DNA of 64,000 nt from DATDAH01 sp963792205. GTDB taxonomy: Bacteria; Actinomycetota; Acidimicrobiia; Acidimicrobiales; DATDAH01. Positions within the stretch are counted from its first letter, which is position 1. Every line of letters begins with the position of its first letter. Positions 16,748 to 26,518 of the stretch are shown here, piece after piece. The notes beneath the pieces are model-generated. The model had not been told where the DNA came from, searched no databases, and saw only the letters and a program-made list of their open reading frames with translations. Where the stretch lies: the NCBI GenBank assembly GCA_963792205.1, contig CAWBVI010000004.1, positions 186,001 to 250,000 on the forward strand. The letters run 5' to 3'. The position numbers and the translations under genes are program-made.

Positions 16748-18082
16748 TCAGGTCAGCAGGTCGGTGGCCAGCGCGTGCCAGAGCTCGGTGCTGAGGCGGA
16801 GGCTCTCCTGGTCGACGCGCTCGTCGTCGCCGTGGAACATGACGGCGTAGTCCTCGTAGGACATGCGCCGGCTGAAGAGACCGAAGCCGTAGGCGGTCAT
16901 GCCCAGCCAGCGGAAGAAGCGGGCGTCGGTGGCGCCCACCGTGAGCATCGGCACCACAGCCGAGCCCTCGTACCACCTCGGGACCAGGCGCTGGAGGGTC
17001 TCGTAGAGCGGCGTGTCGACGGGCGACTCGGAGGGCGGCTCGGACACGTGGACGATCATCTCCACCGAGTCCGCGAGGTCGCCGATGGCCTCGACGAGCA
17101 TCCGGCGCACGTCCTCTTCGGTCTCGCTGGGGACGATGCGGATGTCGAGCTCGATCTCCACGGCGTCCGGGACGACGTTGACCTTGCTCCCGCCCTTGAT
17201 GATCGTCGGGGCGATCGAGGTGTGGGTGCAGGCGTGGAAGAGGCGGGCCAGGGCGTCGGGATACAGCTCCAGCGCCTCGAGGAACCGGTCGGGGTCGAGC
17301 AGCGGCGCCGACAGCTCCTCGCCGAAGCCCATCTGGGTGACGAACCGGCTCCACGTCTCGTGGATCCGGGTTTCGGGCCGGTACTCGGCCACTCGCCGCA
17401 CCACCTCGGCCGCCTTCACCAGCGCGTTGTCGACGTTGTAGGTCTGTGACCCGTGTCCGGGCGTTCCGGTGACCCGCAGGGTGCACCAGAAGCAGCCCTT
17501 CTCGGCCACGATCAGCGGCAGCTTCAACCCGTCGGGCGCCTCGGTGGGCATGCCGCCGGACTCGGTGATGACGTAGTCGGCGCTCACCGCGTCGGCGGCG
17601 TGCTGGGTCAGCCACGACGCCCCGTGCGTCCCGAGGGCCTCCTCGTCGGCCACGCCGAGGTAGATCAGGGTCCCCTTGGGCCGGAACCCCTCGTCGGCCA
17701 GCCGCCGGGTGGCCACGGCCATCGACGCCGTGAGGTTGAGCATGTCGACGGCCCCGCGGCCCCAGACCTCGCCGTCGATGAGCTCGCCGCCGAACGGGTC
17801 GTGCCGCCACCGCTCGGGGCTCACGGGCACGACGTCGGTGTGGCCCATCAGCAGCAGCGACGGGGCGTCCGGATCGGTGCCCTCGATCCGGGCGACGACG
17901 CTGGCCCGGCCGGGCTCGGGCTCGTAGCGGGCGACGTCGATGCCGGGGCCCTCCAGCACCTGGGTGAGCACGTCGGCGCTCCGCAGCTCCTGGCCCGAGG
18001 TGACCGAACCGTCGTTCACGCACTGGTTGCGGATGAGCGTCTGCAGGAGCTCGGTGACCTCGCCGGTCAGCGTGTCGGTCAT
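16748..18082 (-). CDS. M20/M28-type zinc metallopeptidase (acetylornithine deacetylase/dipeptidase family)
   Basis: 444 residues, cytosolic. Metal-site motifs in order: LLLMGHTDVVPVSPERW (first ligand His and Asp), WGRGAVDMLNLTASMAVA (bridging Asp), GVADEEALGTHGASWL (catalytic Glu-Glu), and PMLTVGATDARFFRWLG near the C-terminus. The middle VTGTPGHGSQTYNVDNAL segment with His is the dimerisation domain. Likely hydrolyses a peptide or N-acyl amino acid; the substrate is not readable. The ATG at 18082 is divergent from the NYN gene with 59 bases between, so the promoters share that gap. Confidence 0.9.
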   Translation of the reverse strand: MTDTLTGEVTELLQTLIRNQCVNDGSVTSGQELRSADVLTQVLEGPGIDVARYEPEPGRASVVARIEGTDPDAPSLLLMGHTDVVPVSPERWRHDPFGGELIDGEVWGRGAVDMLNLTASMAVATRRLADEGFRPKGTLIYLGVADEEALGTHGASWLTQHAADAVSADYVITESGGMPTEAPDGLKLPLIVAEKGCFWCTLRVTGTPGHGSQTYNVDNALVKAAEVVRRVAEYRPETRIHETWSRFVTQMGFGEELSAPLLDPDRFLEALELYPDALARLFHACTHTSIAPTIIKGGSKVNVVPDAVEIELDIRIVPSETEEDVRRMLVEAIGDLADSVEMIVHVSEPPSESPVDTPLYETLQRLVPRWYEGSAVVPMLTVGATDARFFRWLGMTAYGFGLFSRRMSYEDYAVMFHGDDERVDQESLRLSTELWHALATDLLT

Positions 18083-18141
18083 GGCCTCGACCCTAGAGGC
18101 TCCACCGGTTCCGGGACCTTGGGTGGTGTACTGGCGGGCAC

Positions 18142-19089
18142 ATGACCCCATCCGACAACGAAGGACCGGGCGGCCACGTGGTCGTCGACGGGTCCAACAT
18201 CGCCACCGAGGGCCGCAGCCGCCCCAGCCTCGAACAGCTCGACGCCGCCGTCCGCTCCTTCCTCGAGGAGCACCCCCACGACACCGTGACCGTGGTCGTC
18301 GACGCCACCTTCGCCCACCGCATCGACCCCAACGAGCGGGACGAGTACGAGCTGGCCGTCGAGGCCAACGAGCTCCTGACCCCACCCGCGGGCGCCATCG
18401 GCCGCGGCGACGCCTTCGTGCTCCAGATCGCCGACCGGGCCGGAGCCACGGTCCTCTCCAACGACTCCTTCCAGGAGTTCCACGGCGACTACACGTGGCT
18501 GTTCGACGAGGGCCGCCTCATCGGCGGCAAGCCCGTGCCCGGCGTGGGCTGGGTGTTCGTCGCCCGCTCGCCCGTCCGCGGCCCGGCCAGCCGGCGCTCG
18601 GTCAAAGACGCCCGCCAGCGGGAGGAACGCCCCGAACCGAAGGCCCCGCCCCCCGCGACCCGCGACCGGGGCCGGAAGCCGAAGGACGAGCCGCCCGACG
18701 AGGACGAGGTGCCCACCACCCCAGAGTCGTCGTCGAAGTCCTTCCAGCGCTTCGCCGCCGCCCACCCCCTCGGGGCGACGGCCGACGGCACGGTCGAGGG
18801 CTTCGCCTCGCACGGCGCCTACGTGATCGTCGACGGCGTCCGCAGCTACATCCCGCTCGCGGCCATGGACGAGCCCGCGCCGAACGCCGCCCGCCAGGTC
18901 CTCGACCAGGGCGAGACCCGCGAGTTCATCGTCGACGGGATCGACTGGGAGCGCGAGGGCCTCGACCTCGCCATCCCCGGCTTCGAGTCCGACGAGGCCA
19001 AGGCGGCTCCGACCCAGAAGGCGCCGGTCGCTGATCCGGAGGCCTCGAAGCGGCGCCGCCGCTTCGGCCGCCGCAAGAAGGACGAGTAG
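18142..19089 (+). CDS. NYN/Zc3h12a-like ribonuclease-type protein with C-terminal S1-like RNA-binding part
   Basis: 315 residues. Residues about 10-150 form an NYN (PIN-like) domain: VVVDGSNIATEGRSRPSLEQ carries the first acidic residue, VVVDATFAHRID the second, and IGRGDAFVLQIADRAGATVLSND the remaining acidic cluster, matching metal-dependent RNases. A charged, low-complexity linker (about 155-205) follows. Then GTVEGFASHGAYVIVDGVRSYIP with RQVLDQGETREFIVDGID looks like an OB-fold of S1 type, and a basic tail ends the protein. The pairing suggests an RNA-binding endoribonuclease; this role is inferred. Confidence 0.83.
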   Translation: MTPSDNEGPGGHVVVDGSNIATEGRSRPSLEQLDAAVRSFLEEHPHDTVTVVVDATFAHRIDPNERDEYELAVEANELLTPPAGAIGRGDAFVLQIADRAGATVLSNDSFQEFHGDYTWLFDEGRLIGGKPVPGVGWVFVARSPVRGPASRRSVKDARQREERPEPKAPPPATRDRGRKPKDEPPDEDEVPTTPESSSKSFQRFAAAHPLGATADGTVEGFASHGAYVIVDGVRSYIPLAAMDEPAPNAARQVLDQGETREFIVDGIDWEREGLDLAIPGFESDEAKAAPTQKAPVADPEASKRRRRFGRRKKDE

Positions 19090-19149
19090 CCCCGCAGCAA
19101 AGAAGCCCGCTCTACTCCTTGCTCTTCGCCTGGCGGCTCATCGCGATGC

Positions 19150-19166
19150 GGGCCGGGTCCCGGCCC
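19150..19166. terminator. GC-rich perfect palindrome upstream of ettA
   Basis: GGGCCGGG-T-CCCGGCCC, 8-base arms, lies in the 128-bp gap between the NYN gene and ettA. It could end the upstream transcript or structure the ettA leader; there is no T-run, so neither is shown. Confidence 0.35.
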
Positions 19167-19217
19167 AGCCCGCAGGGTCTGCGCCGGCGGCGCATCCCCC
19201 TACCCTGCCTCCCCGAC

Positions 19218-20897
<1,680 letters not shown>

Positions 20898-20934
20898 GCC
20901 TCACAGCCGACGGGGTCGCGTCCGATTGGAGACC

Positions 20935-21048
20935 ATGAGCGACGCCGTGAACCGGGCCCTGCACCGCCTCGTGGTCAAGGCCATCAGCCTGCTCGGCAGC
21001 CTCGTCGTGCTGCCCTTCGCCCTCACCTCCCGCCGCTCGCACGCGTAA
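20935..21048 (+). CDS. Small single-pass membrane protein (37 residues)
   Basis: Short open frame starting ATG at 20935 behind a GGAG ribosome-binding site six bases earlier, 37 bases after ettA. The peptide begins MSDAVNRALHRLVVKAISL and has a hydrophobic run (AISLLGSLVVLPFAL) flanked by basic residues on both sides, ending SRRSHA. This is the shape of a small membrane protein, but there is no recognised family and coding status is not proved. It fills an otherwise empty gap before the methyltransferase. Confidence 0.45.
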   Translation: MSDAVNRALHRLVVKAISLLGSLVVLPFALTSRRSHA

Positions 21049-21089
21049 TCCGGTTGCCTCGCCATGGCGGGGCGACTCCACTCGGGTTC

Positions 21090-21824
21090 GTGGAGGACTA
21101 CGACCCGCGCATGAGCTTCCTCGAGGACACCGCCTCGGTCTACGACGAGGACGAGGTCCGGGGGGACGAGGCGGAGACGGTCGCCTTCCTGGCTGGGCTC
21201 GCCGGCGACGGGCCGGCCCTGGAGCTGGCCATCGGGACCGGGCGCATCGGCCTGCCGCTGGCGGCGACCGGCGTGCGGGTGGACGGCGTCGACTTCTCCG
21301 AGGCGATGGTCGGCCGGTTGCGGGAGAAGCCGGGTGGTGACCAGATCGACGTCACGATCGGCGACTTCGCCACCGTCCCCGTCGACGGGACCTACCGGCT
21401 GATCTACGTCGTCTTCAACACCTTCTTCAACCTGCTCACCCAGGATGACCAGGTCCGCTGCTTCGAGAACGTGGCGGCCCACCTGACCGACGACGGCGTC
21501 TTCGTCATCGAGGGTGGGACACCGTGGTGGCTCCACCGGATCGACCGGGGCCAGTACGTCGAGGTCGAAGAGCTCCGCCCCCACCGGGTGACCCTCGACG
21601 TCGGCCAATACGACCCGGTGACCCAGATCTACGACGAGAGCCACATCTCGCTGTCGGCCGACGGCATCCGGCTCGCCCCGATCGTGACCCGCTACTGCAC
21701 CCCCGGCGAGCTGGACCTCATGGCCCGCATCGCCGGCCTCCGCCTGCACGACCGCTGGGGCGGCTGGCAGGGCGAGCCCTTCACCGCCGACAGCCGCCGC
21801 CACGTCTCCGTCTGGGGCCGTTGA
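21090..21824 (+). CDS. Class I SAM-dependent methyltransferase
   Basis: About 244 residues. The SAM-binding motif I is ALELAIGTGRIGLPLA, followed by VDGVDFSEAMVGRLREKP (motif with the ribose-binding Asp) and GDFATVPVDGTYRLIYVVFNTFFNL. The C-terminal half (VTLDVGQYDPVTQIYDESHI, RHVSVWGR) is the less conserved substrate-binding part. The substrate is unknown. Start choice is open: GTG 21090, ATG 21111 and TTG 21054 are all in frame; only a few residues are affected and none lies in the fold core. Confidence 0.85.
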   Translation: MEDYDPRMSFLEDTASVYDEDEVRGDEAETVAFLAGLAGDGPALELAIGTGRIGLPLAATGVRVDGVDFSEAMVGRLREKPGGDQIDVTIGDFATVPVDGTYRLIYVVFNTFFNLLTQDDQVRCFENVAAHLTDDGVFVIEGGTPWWLHRIDRGQYVEVEELRPHRVTLDVGQYDPVTQIYDESHISLSADGIRLAPIVTRYCTPGELDLMARIAGLRLHDRWGGWQGEPFTADSRRHVSVWGR

Positions 21825-21843
21825 GGACCATCGAGGACAGTCC

Positions 21844-22164
21844 TCAGAGCTGTTCGAGGATGACGACGAGGGCCATGCCGACGGCCAGGGTGGCGAGGAC
21901 GTTGCGGGTCCAGAAGGCGACGAGGGTGGCGACGACGCCGGCCACGAACTCGGGCGTGGCCAGGTCGAACGTACCGTCGGCCCGGACGAAGCTCGGCAGC
22001 ACGAGGGCCGCGAGCGCCGCGGGCGGGATCATGCGGAGCACCCGTTGGACGCGGACCGGTGGGTCCGCCATCCGGTGGGCGACGCCGAGGAACGCGAGCC
22101 GGGTCACGTAGGTGCCGACGCCGGCGGCCACGATCGTGACCCAGAGCCGAGCGGTGTCGCTCAT
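21844..22164 (-). CDS. azlD: AzlD family branched-chain amino acid exporter subunit
   Basis: 106-residue membrane protein with four hydrophobic segments (LWVTIVAAGVGTYVTRLAFL, IPPAALAALVLPSF, FVAGVVATLVAFW, VLATLAVGMALVVILEQL). In family terms it is the small subunit of the AzlCD-type branched-chain amino acid exporter. The ATG at 22164 overlaps the azlC stop as ATGA, as usual for this pair. Substrate assignment rests on the family. Confidence 0.88.
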   Translation of the reverse strand: MSDTARLWVTIVAAGVGTYVTRLAFLGVAHRMADPPVRVQRVLRMIPPAALAALVLPSFVRADGTFDLATPEFVAGVVATLVAFWTRNVLATLAVGMALVVILEQL

Positions 22165-22863
22165 CCTGGCTCCGCCGGGGTGAGGCGCCAGTCGGCGACG
22201 GTCCCCGCGGCGATGCCGGCCAGCGCCCCGAGCACGATGGCCGCGTCGGCGAGGCCGGCCTCCGCCACCAACACCGCGCCCACCCCGCCGACGACCGCCG
22301 CCACGACGCCGGGCCGGTCCTGGACCACCGGCACCAGGAGCACGAGGAAGCACAGGGGGATGGCGAACTCGAGCGGGATGTCCTCGGGGATCGCCGGACC
22401 GACGAGCGCGCCCAGCAGCGTCGTGACCTGCCAGGTCCCCCACAGCGGCAGCGCCACACCGAGGTAGTACCGGAGCCGTTCGTCGAGTGGCCCGCCCTTG
22501 GCGTAGCGGGTCAGCGACAGGGCGTACGACTGGTCCGTCAGCACGTAGGCGGCGAACGCCCGGCGCCGGAACGACTCGTGGCCGAGCCAGGGCGCCAAGC
22601 GAGGCCGAGTACATGACGAAGCGGAGGTTGATGAGCCACGCGGTGGCCACGGCGACGACGATGGCCGAGCCGCCCGAGAGCAGGTCGATCGCCGCCAGCT
22701 GCGATGCCCCGGCGAACACGATGATCGAGAAGCCCATCGCCCCCGCCACACCGAAGTCCGCCTCGACCGCCGCCGCCCCGGCGACGAACCCGAACGGGAC
22801 GATGCCGATGGCGATCGGCAGGCAGTCACGCGCCCCGTCGACCTCGGGCCGCGTTGGGCTCAC
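22161..22863 (-). CDS. azlC: AzlC family branched-chain amino acid exporter subunit, frame interrupted
   Basis: Large subunit of the AzlCD exporter, about 233 residues when joined. The first frame (GTG 22863 to about 22600) gives DCLPIAIGIVPFGFVAGAAA, FAGASQLAAIDLLSGGSA and LINLRFVMYSASL. The second frame resumes APWLGHESFRRRAFAAYVLT, then DQSYALSLTRYAKG and several membrane segments to 22161. One extra base at 22597/22598 (coding-strand CTTGGCG where CTGGCG is expected) causes the break, splitting the conserved MYSASLAP-type motif. Both sides are well conserved, so a single-base error is the simplest reading. The GTG start overlaps the thiolase stop. Confidence 0.85.
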
Positions 22864-24065
22864 GAACGGGTGAGCAGGAGCGCCGCCGCCAGCGGACCTC
22901 CGCCCGCCGCGGCCACCGCCACCTCGGGGTCACCGGCCACCTGCCGCTCCCCCGCCTCGCCCCACAGCTGGGTGCAGGCCTCGTGCAGGAACCCGTACCC
23001 GTGGAGGCGCCCGGCCGAGAGCTGACCACCGTGGGTGTTGAGCGGCAGCTCGCCGTCCCGGGCGATGCGCTCGCCGCCCTCGATGAACGGGCCGCCCTCG
23101 CCGTGGCCGCAGAACCCCAGCGCCTCGAGCCAGCAGAGGGTGATGAAGCTGAAGCCGTCGTAGGCCTCGACGAGGTCGACGTCGGCGGGGGTCAGCTCGG
23201 TGCGCTGCCACAGCGCCTTGCCCGCGTCTCGGGCGGCCATGGTGGTGAGGTCGTCGAACTGGTCCCACGAGTTGCGACCGTGCAGCGCCGCGCCCACGGC
23301 GTCGATCCTGACCGGCGGACGCCGCAGGTCACCAGCGGTTTCCGCCGCCGAGACGATCACCGCGGTGCTGCCGTCAGCGGGGACGTCGCAGTCGTAGAGG
23401 CACAGCGGCGTCGACACCATGCGGACCGACAGGTAGTCGTCCATGGTCATGGGCTCGCGGTAGATGGCCTTGGGGTTGATCGCCGCGTTGCGCCGGCCGT
23501 TCAGCGCGATCTGGGCCAACTGCTCCCGGGTGGTCCCGAACTCGTGGAAGTGGCGCTGGGCCATCATCCCGATCCAGTTGGCGGCCGACGGCGCGCCGAA
23601 CGGCAACGTCCACTGCATGAAGCCGTCGGCCCGGTAGCCCCCACCGCCGCCCCCGCCCATGGTCACCGACGCCCGACCCTGGTCGCCCTGGGCCGACGCC
23701 TCCCACACCGTGCGGAAGCAGATGACGTGGCGGCAGAGGCCGAGGGCGACGGCGGCGACGGCGTTGACCACCGAACCGAACTGTCCCGGCGCCTCGACGC
23801 CGCCCGAGTACCAGTTGAGCTCCAGGTGCAGGGCCTCCTGGAGCTCCACGACGCCGACGCCCGAGAAGCCGGGGGGCTGGCTCATGGCCCCGGGGTAGGT
23901 GGCCACGCCGTCGAGGTCCTTCACCGTCAGGCCGGCGTCGTCGAGGGCGGCGAAGGTGGCCTCGAGGGTGAGATCGAGGGGATCCCGGTAGATGCGCCGA
24001 CCGATCTGGCTCTGGCCGACCCCGCTGATCACCGTGGCGTGCTCCGGGTGGGGGCTCACCCTCAC
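22860..24065 (-). CDS. Thiolase-fold lipid-transfer protein / acetyl-CoA acetyltransferase (SCP-x/Ltp type)
   Basis: 401 residues. Thiolase fold of the non-specific lipid-transfer subgroup involved in sterol side-chain or branched-chain degradation in actinobacteria. Seen: TVISGVGQSQIGRRIYRDPL at the N-terminus, LCRHVICFRTVWEASAQGDQ around the region of the nucleophile, EAYDGFSFITLCWLEALGF, and LNTHGGQLSAGRLHGYGFLHEA near the C-terminus, where HGG and the downstream His are characteristic. It may act as a thiolase or with an aldolase partner (DUF35 protein), which is not present here. First of the minus-strand group thiolase-azlC-azlD. Confidence 0.87.
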   Translation of the reverse strand: MRVSPHPEHATVISGVGQSQIGRRIYRDPLDLTLEATFAALDDAGLTVKDLDGVATYPGAMSQPPGFSGVGVVELQEALHLELNWYSGGVEAPGQFGSVVNAVAAVALGLCRHVICFRTVWEASAQGDQGRASVTMGGGGGGGYRADGFMQWTLPFGAPSAANWIGMMAQRHFHEFGTTREQLAQIALNGRRNAAINPKAIYREPMTMDDYLSVRMVSTPLCLYDCDVPADGSTAVIVSAAETAGDLRRPPVRIDAVGAALHGRNSWDQFDDLTTMAARDAGKALWQRTELTPADVDLVEAYDGFSFITLCWLEALGFCGHGEGGPFIEGGERIARDGELPLNTHGGQLSAGRLHGYGFLHEACTQLWGEAGERQVAGDPEVAVAAAGGGPLAAALLLTRS

Positions 24066-24112
24066 TCTGTACCAGACCTCAGGACGACCCTCGTGCGGCC
24101 GACGGGAACGGC

Positions 24113-24385
24113 ATGGCAGCGACCGCGACCGCGACTCGCCCGGCCCGCCGGGCCCCGCGGGCCAAGAAGCCGGTCTGGAAGAGCCGGGCCGTGTTCCGGC
24201 TCATCGAGGCGGGCAGCGCCGTGACCTGCGTCGGTTGCGGCGAGCACATCAAGTTCAAGGCGAAGATCCGGGCCAAGCAGGTCATCTGCAACGTCTACGT
24301 CAAGGGCGTCTGGCAGCGGGTCGAGCACTTCCACGAGGCGTGCTACGTCAAGGCCGACCAGCCCTACGGCGCCCCCACCGACTGA
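24113..24385 (+). CDS. Small protein with a PARP-finger-like CxxC...HxxC zinc site
   Basis: 90 residues: a basic, Arg/Ala/Lys-rich N-terminus (1-25), then a compact domain. Cys39-x2-Cys42 and His74-x2-Cys77 are separated by 31 residues, with Trp67 and HFHEACY before the second half. That spacing and the Trp..HxxC ending resemble the PARP-type zinc finger of DNA-break sensors, but the similarity is judged by eye. No other domain is attached. Function unknown; DNA or RNA binding would fit the basic tail. The gene ends in a 22-base convergent overlap with the lipoprotein. Confidence 0.75.
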   Translation: MAATATATRPARRAPRAKKPVWKSRAVFRLIEAGSAVTCVGCGEHIKFKAKIRAKQVICNVYVKGVWQRVEHFHEACYVKADQPYGAPTD

Positions 24386-25035
24386 AGGCGGTCGGCGGCC
24401 GCCACCACGGCGTCGTCGACCACGTCGAAGTCCGAGCCCAGCGGCCCGGAGATGCTCAGGCTGGAGACGACCGCCCCGCGCACCAGCACGATCACGATCG
24501 TGTCGGTGCTCCCGGCCCCGTTGCGGGAGCGCACGATCACCCCTGACCCGTCGACCCCGACCTCCGGCAGCGGATAGCGCCCGGTGATCTCGCGGGTCAG
24601 CGGCCCGCCCCCCGTGGACAGCGGGGCTTCGGCCCACGGGCCGGGGCACCCGTCGACGACGGTGTTGAAGCGCTCCAGGAAGGCGTTGGTGTCCCCGCCG
24701 GCAGTGACCGTGTGGCTCACCTCGACCTCGCCATCGGAGAACCGCGACTGGCGCCCGGCGATCAGGCGGAGCTCGGCCCGAAGGTCCTCGTCGCACAGGC
24801 GGATGCGGGAGGCGTCCTCGGCGCGGAAGGGGCGGGAGACGACTACGGGGGCGAAGCCCGCCGGCGCCAGGTCCGGACCCCGCAGCAACAGCTGGTTCAC
24901 GCGGATGGCGACATCGGTCAGGACCGACGTGGTCGTGGCGGCGGTGGTGTCGTCCGCGGCATCCGACCCGCTGTCGTCGCCACCGCACCCCGCCAGCAAC
25001 GCGGCCAGAGCCAACGTTGCGATCCACCGCCTCAC
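24364..25035 (-). CDS. Lipoprotein of unknown function
   Basis: 223 residues with a clear lipoprotein signal: RRWIATLALAALLAGCGG, lipobox LAGC with the lipid-bearing Cys near residue 16, followed by an Asp/Ser/Thr-rich linker. The mature part has two Cys (in RIRLCDEDLRAEL and VDGCPGPWAEAP) that may form a disulfide, and alternating strand-like segments (IVIVLVRGAVVSSLSISGP). The layout resembles sensor-type or PknH-like extracellular lipoproteins, but no family is certain. GTG at 25035 overlaps the cysC stop as GTGA, so translation is coupled to cysC. Confidence 0.75.
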   Translation of the reverse strand: MRRWIATLALAALLAGCGGDDSGSDAADDTTAATTTSVLTDVAIRVNQLLLRGPDLAPAGFAPVVVSRPFRAEDASRIRLCDEDLRAELRLIAGRQSRFSDGEVEVSHTVTAGGDTNAFLERFNTVVDGCPGPWAEAPLSTGGGPLTREITGRYPLPEVGVDGSGVIVRSRNGAGSTDTIVIVLVRGAVVSSLSISGPLGSDFDVVDDAVVAAADRLQSVGAP

Positions 25036-25649
25036 CGGGGCGGCGGCAGCACGCCCTGCTCGCCGAGCAGGGCGAGGACCCGTTCGGCCTGCGCGCCGGG
25101 GTCGCCGTCGGCCGGCGTGAGCACGAGCTCCGCCGCTTCCGGGGCTTCGTACGGATCGTCGATGCCGGTGAACCCGGTGATCTCGCCGGCCCGGGCCTTC
25201 TGGTAGAGGCCCTTCGGGTCGCGACGCTCGCACTCCTCGATCGGGGTGTCGACGAACACCTCGACGAAGGCGAGGCCGGCGGCGGCATGCGCCTCCCGGG
25301 CCCGGTCACGGTCCACCCGGTAGGGGCTGATCAGCGGCACCAGCGCGACCACACCGGCATCGGCGAAGAGGCGGGCGACCTCGCCGACCCGGCGCACGTT
25401 CTCGTGGCGGTCCTCGGCGCTGAAGCCGAGGTCGCCGTTGAGGCCGTGGCGGAGGTTGTCGCCGTCGAGCAGGTAGGTCGGGCGTCCGAGGTCGAGCAGG
25501 CGGTCCTCGAGGGCCACGGCCACGGTCGACTTGCCCGACCCCGACAGACCGGTGAACCACACCGTCGCCCCGTGCACGCCGACGGCCTCCCACCGCTCCT
25601 GCCGTGGCCGCTCGCTCTCGTGCCAACGGACGTTCTCGCTGCGGCCCAT
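25032..25649 (-). CDS. cysC: Adenylyl-sulfate kinase (stand-alone)
   Basis: 205 residues. Phosphorylates APS to PAPS. Walker A GLSGSGKST at residues 34-42, DGDNLRHGLNGDLGF (substrate-binding), RHENVRRVGEVARLFADAGV, the phosphate-site SPYRVDRDRAR, and VFVDTPIEECERRDPKGLYQ with the FTGIDDPYEAP lid. All expected catalytic features are present. A second APS-kinase domain is fused to CysN at 30849-32765. ATG at 25649 is divergent from cysQ across a 112-base gap that contains palindrome 2. Confidence 0.93.
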   Translation of the reverse strand: MGRSENVRWHESERPRQERWEAVGVHGATVWFTGLSGSGKSTVAVALEDRLLDLGRPTYLLDGDNLRHGLNGDLGFSAEDRHENVRRVGEVARLFADAGVVALVPLISPYRVDRDRAREAHAAAGLAFVEVFVDTPIEECERRDPKGLYQKARAGEITGFTGIDDPYEAPEAAELVLTPADGDPGAQAERVLALLGEQGVLPPPR

Positions 25650-25680
25650 GCGGATCGGCAGGCTAACGGCCAACCCCCTC

Positions 25681-25732
25681 CGTTCTGGTTGCTCCCCCTC
25701 CTCGAGGGTGAGCAACCAGGGCAACCGGAACG
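25681..25732. repeat. Intergenic palindrome 2, ends CGTTCTGG/CCGGAACG
   Basis: Inner perfect arms CTGGTTGCTC (25685-25694) and GAGCAACCAG (25710-25719), with a small CCCTC/GAGGG stem in the loop, and an outer CGTTC/GAACG pair. The right arm carries an extra partial copy (GGCAACCGGAACG). Sits between the divergent cysC and cysQ starts, so it cannot be a simple terminator; an operator or a dispersed palindromic element fits better. Confidence 0.8.
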
Positions 25733-25761
25733 AGATGGGGCGAGCGATAGCGTCCTGCGCC

Positions 25762-26514
25762 GTGCCTGCGGAACCTCGGGACCACGCGGAAGCCGTCCGG
25801 ATCGCCGGGTCGGCCGGTGAGCTGCTCGTCGGCCTGCGGGCGCGCCTGAGCGACGAGGGCGTGGATCCCCAGACGCTGAAGGACGAGGGTGACCGACGGG
25901 CCAACGAGCTCATCCTGGGCGAGCTGGCCGAGTCGTTCCCCGACGACGCCGTGCTCTCCGAGGAGGCGAAGGACGACAAGGGCCGCCTCGACGCCGACCG
26001 GGTCTGGATCGTGGACCCCCTCGACGGCACCCGGGAGTTCAGCGAGCCACCCCGCGTCGACTGGGCCGTGCACATCGCGCTGGTCGACGGGGCGGGGACA
26101 CCGATGGCGGGCGCGGTCGCCCTGCCCGGCCGGGCGCTCGTGCTGGGCACTGATCCGCCGGTCGTGCCTGCGGAGCGCCTGTCCGGACCGCCCCGCGTGG
26201 TGGTGAGCCGCACCCGCCCGCCGGCCGAGGCCCTCGCCGTGGCCGAGGCGCTCGACGGCGAGCTGGTGGAGATGGGCTCCGCCGGGGCCAAGGCCATGGC
26301 CGTGGTGCTCGGCGAGGTCGACGTCTACGTCCACTCCGGAGGCCAGTACGAGTGGGACTCGTGCGCGCCGGTGGCCGTGGCCCAGGCGGCCGGTCTCCAC
26401 ACCAGCCGCATCGACGGCTCGGCCCTCGTCTACAACCAGCCCGACGTCTACCTCCCCGACCTGCTCATCTGCCGGCCCGAGCACGCGCAGCCCGTCATCG
26501 ACCTGCTCAGCTGA
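25762..26514 (+). CDS. cysQ: 3'(2'),5'-bisphosphate nucleotidase / inositol monophosphatase family (CysQ-like)
   Basis: 250 residues, FIG superfamily. Metal-binding motifs: TLKDEGDRRANE with ELAESFPDDAVLSEEAKDD, the signature VDPLDGTREFSEPP, and the C-terminal YEWDSCAPVAVAQAAGL. Likely hydrolyses PAP (the by-product of PAPS use) to AMP, supported by its divergent placement next to cysC and the cysDNC genes 4 kb away. Inositol-phosphate activity cannot be excluded. The GTG at 25762 is the first start that keeps the domain complete. Confidence 0.87.
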   Translation: MPAEPRDHAEAVRIAGSAGELLVGLRARLSDEGVDPQTLKDEGDRRANELILGELAESFPDDAVLSEEAKDDKGRLDADRVWIVDPLDGTREFSEPPRVDWAVHIALVDGAGTPMAGAVALPGRALVLGTDPPVVPAERLSGPPRVVVSRTRPPAEALAVAEALDGELVEMGSAGAKAMAVVLGEVDVYVHSGGQYEWDSCAPVAVAQAAGLHTSRIDGSALVYNQPDVYLPDLLICRPEHAQPVIDLLS

Positions 26515-26518
26515 GCCC

